A DNA stretch of 64,000 bases from assembly GCA_023229425.1 (NCBI GenBank), contig JALNZG010000008.1:90856-154855 (forward strand), given 5' to 3'. Of this stretch, positions 10,801 to 19,800 are shown in pieces (the stretch's first letter is position 1; each line of letters begins with the position of its first letter). Origin of the DNA: Ignavibacteriaceae bacterium. Lineage in GTDB: Bacteria > Bacteroidota > Ignavibacteria > Ignavibacteriales > Ignavibacteriaceae. The position numbers were made by a program, and so were the translations under genes. Below the pieces are notes generated by a model, which did no database searches, was not told the origin of the DNA, and saw only the letters and a list, made by a program, of their open reading frames with translations.

Positions 10801-13800
10801 GAACCGCTTGCAGGAAGTTTCTATCAAGCTGGAAAAGTTTTAACTGTTAAATGGACTTCGCAAGGGATTAATAATGTTAGAATCGCTTATACAACTGATA
10901 ATGGAAGTAACTGGAACACATTATCGAATATTATTAATGCCGCCACCGGTACTTTTAATTTTACTATCCCGAGTAATCTGAATTCTACGCAAGCGAGGAT
11001 AAAAGTAAGTGATGCTTCAACAGGGCAAATAAAAGACAGTTCAGGATTATTTACAATTTCTTCACTTGCCTTAACATCTCCAAACGGGGGAGAGTACTTG
11101 CAGTCCGGTTCGACAAAATCTGTTACCTGGTCAAGTAGTAATATTACAAATATTAATCTTGAATATTCTTTAGACAATGGATTGAATTGGCTTCCAATTG
11201 TTTCATCCTATCCGGCAGTTTCAGGGAGTTATGATTGGGCTTTGAATGCTGCTTTTAGTTCTTCAACTACTTTAGTTAGAATTGTTGATGCTTCAAATCC
11301 ATCTATTATTGATCAGAGTGACAATTCATTTAAAATTGGTTCTGTACAGATTTCCTCTCCAGTTGCTGGAGAAATAATTTTAGCAGGCTCAACAAAACAA
11401 ATCACCTGGACAAATAGCAGCAGCGTTACACAAATTAAAATTGAATATTCATCCGACGACGGGGCAAATTGGAATACGATAGTTAATAACTATCCTTCAA
11501 TAAGCGGAATATATAATTGGACGGTTCCTTCCTCCTTATCATCTTCAACCGGAAGGATCCGTATTAGTGATGCCGGCTCATCTTTAAATATTGTAAGTAC
11601 AAGCGGACAGTTTTCATTTCTTGCGCTTACCGTTACTTCTCCTAACGGTGGTGAAATTTGGCAGACCGGAGCAACGAAAAATATTACGTGGAGTTCAAGC
11701 CCAACAATTGCAAATATTAAAATTGAATATTCCACAAATACAGGACAAAATTGGTTCACTATCTCTGCGTCTGTAAATGCATCATTAGGAACTTATGCTT
11801 GGACAATTGATACCTCAATCTATTCAAACCAGATGAGCGTTAGAATTTCGGATGTGACAAACTCAGTTATAAAAGATTCAAGCAACAGCACATTTTCAGT
11901 TGCAAAATTAAGACTTTTAACACCTGTTGCATCTGATTATTTGCAAGGCGGAAACACGCGGCAAATCAATTGGGAATCTTCTTATTTATCAAACGTTAAA
12001 TTAGCGTACTCGACCAACAATGGCGGAAGTTATACTGACATAATTGCATCAACTCCGGCTGCTGCATTATCCTATTCGTGGACGATTCCAAACAACGTTT
12101 CTTCATCAAATACTAAGATCAGAATTAGTTCTGCATCCGATCCGACAATTTCAGATTCCTCTCAGCCGTTTAAAGTCACTTACATTAGAGTTCTCGGTCC
12201 CAACGGAAATGAAAATTGGTTAGCAGGAACTTCAAAAGCGATTACATGGACGGCAGGCAGCGATATTGCAAATGTTCTTATACAATTCTCAACGAATAAC
12301 GGCAATTCTTGGGACTCGATTACAACTGTTACTAACAACGGAAGTTATACATGGACAATTCCTAATTCGGTAACAACCACCGGAAGAATTCGTATTACAA
12401 ATACTGCAAACATAAGTCTAAAAGATTCGAGTGATAATGTTTTTACTGTTTCAAATTTGTCAATTACCGAACCAATATTAACTTCTTATTGGCAGGGTGG
12501 CACAACAAAAACAATTAAATGGACTTCGGCAAATATTTCTAACATTAAGGCTCAATATTCGACTAATAATGGAGTCGACTGGATTGACATTACTGCATCA
12601 CCGGTTCAAGCTTCGTTAGGACAATTAGATTGGTCAATCCCGGCAAACATTTTTTCAAACCAAGCAAAAGTTAGAATTTATGATGCACTTGATATAACAA
12701 GAGTTGTAGAAAGTCCCGCTTTTAAAATATCAAATCTTCAAGTTACAACGCCAAACGGCGGAGAGAATTTACAAGCCGGTTCAACAAAAAATATTACATG
12801 GTCTGCAAGTTCAAATATTGATAGTGTGTTGATTGAATATTCATCTGATAACGGAAGTAACTGGAACACGCTAACTACCTCAGGAAATTCCGGAACTTAT
12901 TCATGGACTGTACCTTCCCAAATAACTACTTTTGGTAGAATAAGAATAAGCGATAAAACAAATTCTTTAATCACTGACATCAGTAATAACACATTCACAA
13001 TTTCAAGTTATGTTTTCATAACTCCTGATGTTAACACCTATTGGCAAAGCGGATCGACTCAACAAATTTCATGGACCATTCGAAATGTTAATTTTGTCAA
13101 CATCGAATTTTCATCTAATAATGGAGCAAATTGGTCAACCGTTGCTACTAACGTTTTAGCTTCTTTCTCTGGTAAATATAATTGGACACTCCCGGGAAAT
13201 GTAGCCACAAACCAAGCTTTAATTAGAGTATCTGATGTTGCTAATCCATTAAATTCAATAGTTAGTTCACCATTTAAAATTAGCTATCTGAATCTAACTT
13301 CTCCTAATGATGGAGAGTACTTACTTGCTGGTACTTCGAGGAATGTAGCATGGACATCCGGATCAAATATTGATAGTGTGTCAATTGAGTATAGCTCTGA
13401 TAATGGGAGTACCTGGTTAACTTTAACTTCACTTGCAAATTCGGGTACATATTCATGGATTGTGCCGAACTCTGTAACAACATTGGGGAAAATCAGAATC
13501 AAGGATAAATCAAATCCGAGTATATCTGATGGAAATAATAATAGTTTTGTTATTTCTAGTTTAGTAGTCAATAGCCCACCAGCAGGTTCTTATTGGCAAA
13601 GTCACAAATACATTTTTGGAGTGTATTGGTTAGCGCGTAATGTAGAAAATATAAAAATTGATTACTCAACCAATAATGGTTCTGACTGGATACCTATTGT
13701 TGCAAGCTTCCCGGCTAATATAACAAACTACGGTTGGAATATTGGTAACGGTAACGATATAGCTACAGATCAGGCTATACTCAGAATTTCCGATGTCGAT

Positions 13801-16800
13801 CACCCATCAAATTTTGCAGTTAGCGGTGTATTTAAATTGAGTTATATCAAAGTTACATCGCCTAATGGAGGAGAGATACTACAAGCTGGCGCTACAGAAA
13901 ATATTACCTGGAATGCAGGAAATAACATCGCAAATGTTAAAATTGAATATTCTACGAACCAGGGGACGAATTGGGTTTCTATTGCTACAGTACCAAATAC
14001 CGGCTCATATGCTTGGGCAATAGCCAGCAATCTCTCCGGACTAGCAAATATTAGAGTTAGTGATGTAACCGCGTTGACTATAAATGATGAAAGTGAAAGT
14101 GAATTTTCAATTAATTCTTTGGTATTGACTTCACCTTTAGGAGGCGAGAAAGTTCAAACAGGCAAACTTTATTCTAATTTCATTACCTGGTCAGCGTCTT
14201 CAAATATTGCTTTCGTAAAAGTTGAACTATCAACTGATGGAGGTTCGACTTGGGCTTCTTACAGTAACCTTGTTAATGCAAGTGATGGTAAATACCCTGT
14301 TACATTTTCATCATCAACAGCGCAAGCAAAAATTAGAATTACCAATAGCGCTGATGCAACGATTGTAAACCAAAGCGGAAACTTTACAATAGAACAAATA
14401 GCATTAACTGCACCTGTAGGAACAGAATATTGGCAAGCCGGAACTTCTAAAAATTTAACGTGGACAAGCGCTCTTGTTTCCAATGTTGCGTTGGAATATT
14501 CAAGTGATAATGGAACAAGTTGGAATACGATCATTGCATCAACTCCGGCTGCTGCGGGAACCTATTCATGGTCAATTCCGTTAGCGCTCGCTTCTTCGCA
14601 AGTTAAGATTCGCGTAAGTGATGCTTCTGATAATACTATTTCAGCAACTCATCAAAATCCGTTTGTTGTTGGTGATGTAAAAGTTGTATCACCGAATGGC
14701 GGAGAAATTATTCTTACCGGATCGGTGGATACAATTAAATGGAATACTTCTTCAAATATTTCCTTAGTTAGAATTGATTACTCTTCCGATAACGGAGCTA
14801 CTTGGAATCTTATCAAGAACAATGAAGCTGCAAGTTCAGGACAGTATTTGTGGACAGTATCAAGCCAATCGGTTACACCGGGCAACGCGTTTTTAATTCG
14901 CGTTAGCGATGCAGCATCCAATTTTAATATTGTTGATGTAAGTGATAACCAATTTGCTGTAAACGGAATCCGGTTAGTTAGTCCAAACGGTGGAGAACAA
15001 TATCAAGTTGGTGCTGTTCAAAAGATCGAATGGAGCGCAAGCGGAAATATTACGAAAGTAAGATTGGAATATTCAACAGATGGGACTGTATGGAATAATA
15101 TTCAAACTAATTTAACTGCATCTACCGGTTTTTACAATTGGACAATTCCGAATGTGTCAAGCTCAACGGTTAAAGTAAAAGTCAGTGATGATCTTAATCC
15201 ATCTTATTCTGATATAAGTGATACAAATTTCAAAATTGCAAATGTAATATTAACTTCTCCCAACGGTGGAGAAAGCTGGCAAGTTGGGTACAAGAAAAAT
15301 ATAACCTGGTTTGCTGCGTCAAATGTCTCAAAAGTAAATCTGTATTATAAACCTTCTTCTACAGGAAATTGGATTCCGATAGATACTAATATTACAGCTT
15401 CAACAAATTCATATTCATGGTTATTACCAAATGCAGTTTCGCAGCAAGCGGTGGTAAAAATTGTGGATGCTGCTTCAAACTTCGCAATTCAAGATACAAA
15501 CGATGCGGTCTTTACTATTTCTAACATTGAACTTACTTCACCATTAGGTGGAGAAAATTGGAGAAGTGGTAAAGCGAATTTAATAAAATGGATTAGAAGC
15601 AGTGATGTTTCGAATGTTGATCTCTATTATTCAACTAATAACGGGACGGTTTGGGATTCAATCAAATTAGATGTTTCAGCAAGTGCTGGGCAATATTCAT
15701 GGAACATTCCGGCAAATGTTAATGCAAGCCAAGTTAAAGTCAGAATTCATAATTCCGCTGATGTTTCCATCTCAGATACAAGCGATTCCTTTTCCGTTTT
15801 CTATCCTTCGCTAACATTAGTTGCCCCTGATGGAGGAGAATATATTCAAGCCGGTTCGTCATATCAAATTAAATGGAGTAGTATCTTAGTTTCAAAAGTT
15901 AAAATCGATTATTACAATGGAGCTACCTGGCAACAGTTGACAAACACTCAGTCAGCCGATTCACAAAAGTTCACATGGACTCCCGATACATCTTTTTCCT
16001 CTGCAAGCGGTAAAATCAGAGTGTTGGATGCCTTTGATAACGTCATTGGTGATACAAGTAATTTAAGTTTCAAAGTTGGATATGTTCAACTAACTACTTT
16101 AAACGGCGGAGAAAATCTTCAAGCTAATTCTGTTCAAAATATTACATGGATTAATAGTGCGAGTGTTACAAGTATAAAATTGGAGTTATCTTCAAATAAC
16201 GGTACAAGCTGGACAACTTTACAAGCAGCGCTGCCTTCAAGCCCCGCAACGTATGCTTGGAGTGTGCCAAATGCCCCTTCTGATTCTTTGCGGATTCGCA
16301 TAAGTGATGCCGCTTCCAGTAATTTAATTTCTTATAAAAGCAGTGCGCCTTTTTCTATCAGTTCGGTAAATTTAGCTTCACCTAATGGCGGTGAAACATA
16401 TCAAACCGGTAAAAAGATAGCTATTTCATGGACTGCAAGTTCCAACACACAAAATGTTAAGTTGGAATACTCAACTACTAGCGGATCAAATTGGATTGAT
16501 ATCACGGATACTACCGCTTCGTTAGGCAGTTATAACTGGACGATCCCTAACACCATTGCAAACGCTACAACAAATGCGCTTGTGCGTATAAGTAATTCGT
16601 TTTTCCCAAATATTAAAGATTCAAGTCAAGCAGTTTTTACGATAAAACATTTAGAAATAAGTGCACCGGTTGCAGGAAACGAATGGCAGGTTAACACCAT
16701 ACAAACTATTGCATGGAATTCAGCTAATGTTCAAACCGTTAAAATTGAATATTCAACAAACGACGGAACTTCGTGGATCCCGATTTCATCGTCTGTTTCT

Positions 16801-19800
16801 GATGTGTTAAAAGCGTATAACTGGCTGATTCCAAATACATCAACCGCAACTGCACGGATTAAAATTTCTGATTCTGCGAACACATCAATTTCTGTTGTAA
16901 GTAGTCAATTTAAAATTTATAATCCTTCATTAACCCTTACTTCACCTGTTGGCAGCGAGCATTGGCAAGCCGGACTCACAAAGAATATTACGTGGACAAG
17001 TTCGCTTGTTGATCTGATTAAAATTGAATATAGTTTAGATGAAGGTTCTTCATGGAATTTATTAAAAGCTGATGTTGCAGCTCCTGCAGGAACGTACGAA
17101 TGGAAAATATGGGACACACTTTCTACTAATAAAGCACGGATAAAAATTAGTGATGTACGTTCTGGTCCAGCGATTGCTGATTCAAGCTCAAATAATTTTA
17201 CAGTTACAAAAATAAAAGTTGTTTCACCGAACGGCGGAGAAATATTCCAGGCAGGTACTACGAAAACAATTCAGTGGGAAATTAGTACACACGTTTCAGC
17301 GGTTAATTTAGAATACTCTTCAAATGGCGGAACATCGTGGGATCCAATTAAAACCAATGTAGCTGCGGCTTTGAACCAATATTCGTGGGATATTCCGAAG
17401 TCCAATCAGACGACTCAAGGAAGAGTGAGGATTGTTGCCGCTAATGCTTTATCAATTGCAGATACCAGTGATGCGAATTTTAAAATTGGCTGGATTGCGG
17501 TTACTTCTCCTAACGGAAATGAAAATCTGCAAGCCGGTAGAACATACCAAATTGCATGGACGAAAAGCAGCAGCGTCTCCAATGTAAAAATTGAATACTC
17601 TTTAACCGGCGATGCAAACTATCAAGTAATTGCTTCTAATGAAGTCTCAACAGGGAAGTATGACTGGACGATCCCGACGGATGTTACTACTAATTTAGGA
17701 AGGATCAGAATTTCTGATGCAACTTCATCAGACCAAATATTGGATATAAGTGATACTACTTTCAAAGTGAGTCTTTTGAAGATCACCTCTCCGGTTGAAG
17801 GAACAAATTGGGCTTCCGGTTCAACTCAGACAGTTAAATGGAACACGAGCGCAAATATTTCGAATGTGCGCATCGAATATTCTTCTAATAGTGGTTTATC
17901 ATGGGATACGGTTACGACTTCTGCAATTGCTTCCGATAGTAGTTTCGATTGGAAAATTCCAAATAATTTGATCTCTTCGCAAGCAAAAATTAGGCTATTT
18001 AGTACAATCAATTCTGCGATCGGCGATACATCGAACAAGTTTACTATCTTCGTTCCTTCAGTCTCTTTAAGCTATCCAAACGGAAGCGAGAGACTCCTTG
18101 CCGGATCAGTTGATACCATTAGGTGGAATGCACAATATGTTTCTACTATCCGAATTGATTACTCAATTGATAACGGAACGAATTGGCAAGTCTTAAAAGA
18201 TGTTGTTGATGCAACGGCCGGAAAATATGCATGGCAAATTTCGAATGGATTATCGACCTCACAAGGCTTAATCCGCATTTCTGATGTAACAAGTGCCGGA
18301 ATAAAAGATTCAAGTAATACGGTGTTTACAGTTGGCTGGATTGACATAACGTCGCCAAATGGAAACCAAAACTGGTTAGCGGGAAGTCAAAAAGATATTA
18401 CCTGGAATGCGAGCACAAGCATTACATCTGTAAAAATTGAATATTATAATGATAATTCTTGGCAAACAATTGTAACCGGTGTAAATGCATCACTTGGAAA
18501 ATACTCTTGGGCAGTTCCTTCGGTTCCTGTAACTGCAGGAAAAATTAGAGTTACGGATTTTGCTTCCTCTACATCAATAACCGATACAAGTAATGGAAAT
18601 CTCACTATTAGTATTCTAACGATAGTTTCACCAAATGGAGGTGAATTCTTTCATGCAGGAAATATAAATAAAATTAGTTGGACTAAGAATCCGATTTTCT
18701 CAAACTTGAAATTAGAATACTCTGTTGATAATGGAAGAAATTGGAATATAATTGTAAATTCTATCTCAGCAAGTGTAGGTGAGTACAATTGGACTATTCC
18801 TGAAAATGTAACAAGCGATTCAGCTTACTTGAAAATAACGGATGTCGCCGATGCGGGAATTAAAGATTCAAGTAATAGTCCGTTCAAGATCGGGAGACTC
18901 CAAGTATTACTCCCAAGCGCATCTATTAAAGTTTTGGAAAATACAACCTATACTATCCAATGGAGTGGAAGCACCAATATTCCCAAAATCGATTTGCACT
19001 ATACCACAAATAATGGAAGAACCTGGGTTCCGATTGCAAGTGCACAGGGAATTTCGTCAGCTTCAGGAAGTTATAATTGGCAGGTTCCGGAAACACCGTC
19101 TGATTCATGTTCAATAAGAATTAGGAACACTTCCGATATAACCTTTAGCACTATTAGCGATTCGCTTTTCACAATAGCTCAATTTAAACTGCTTACTCCA
19201 AACGGAGGACAGGTTTGGCAAGCCGGTAGTGACAAAGATATTACCTGGCAGTATAAATTTGTTACTAACTTACAAATTGAATACACAACAAACAGCGGTA
19301 CTGATTGGAAAAGCGTTACTCCCAATACCATTGCGTCTTCTTTAGAAAAATATACCTGGAAAATTCCGGATGATATAAATTTTGCCGATGTTAACTTCAA
19401 AGTGAGAATTAGAGATATTGAGAATCCGAACATTGCCGACACGAGCAATAGTAATTTTACGGTAAGTTATTTGAAATTAACTTCTCCAAACGGAGGTGGA
19501 GGTCAACAGATTGGAACGTCCTATTCCATTCGCTGGAGCCATAGTCCTGCGACCATAAAAAAAGTTAAACTTGAATATACTATCGACGATAAGAATTGGC
19601 GTTATATTGATACTGTTTCTGCTGATTCGGTTTCCTACTTATGGAAAATTCCAAATACTCCTACGCAATTAGCCCGCGTTCGTGTAAGTGATTTTTCTCA
19701 GCCAACAATAAGCGATGCGAGTGATAGTGTAATCGTTATCAGTTATATCGCGTTAAAATATCCAAACGGCAGTAAAACACAAAAAGTACAAGCGGGAAAA

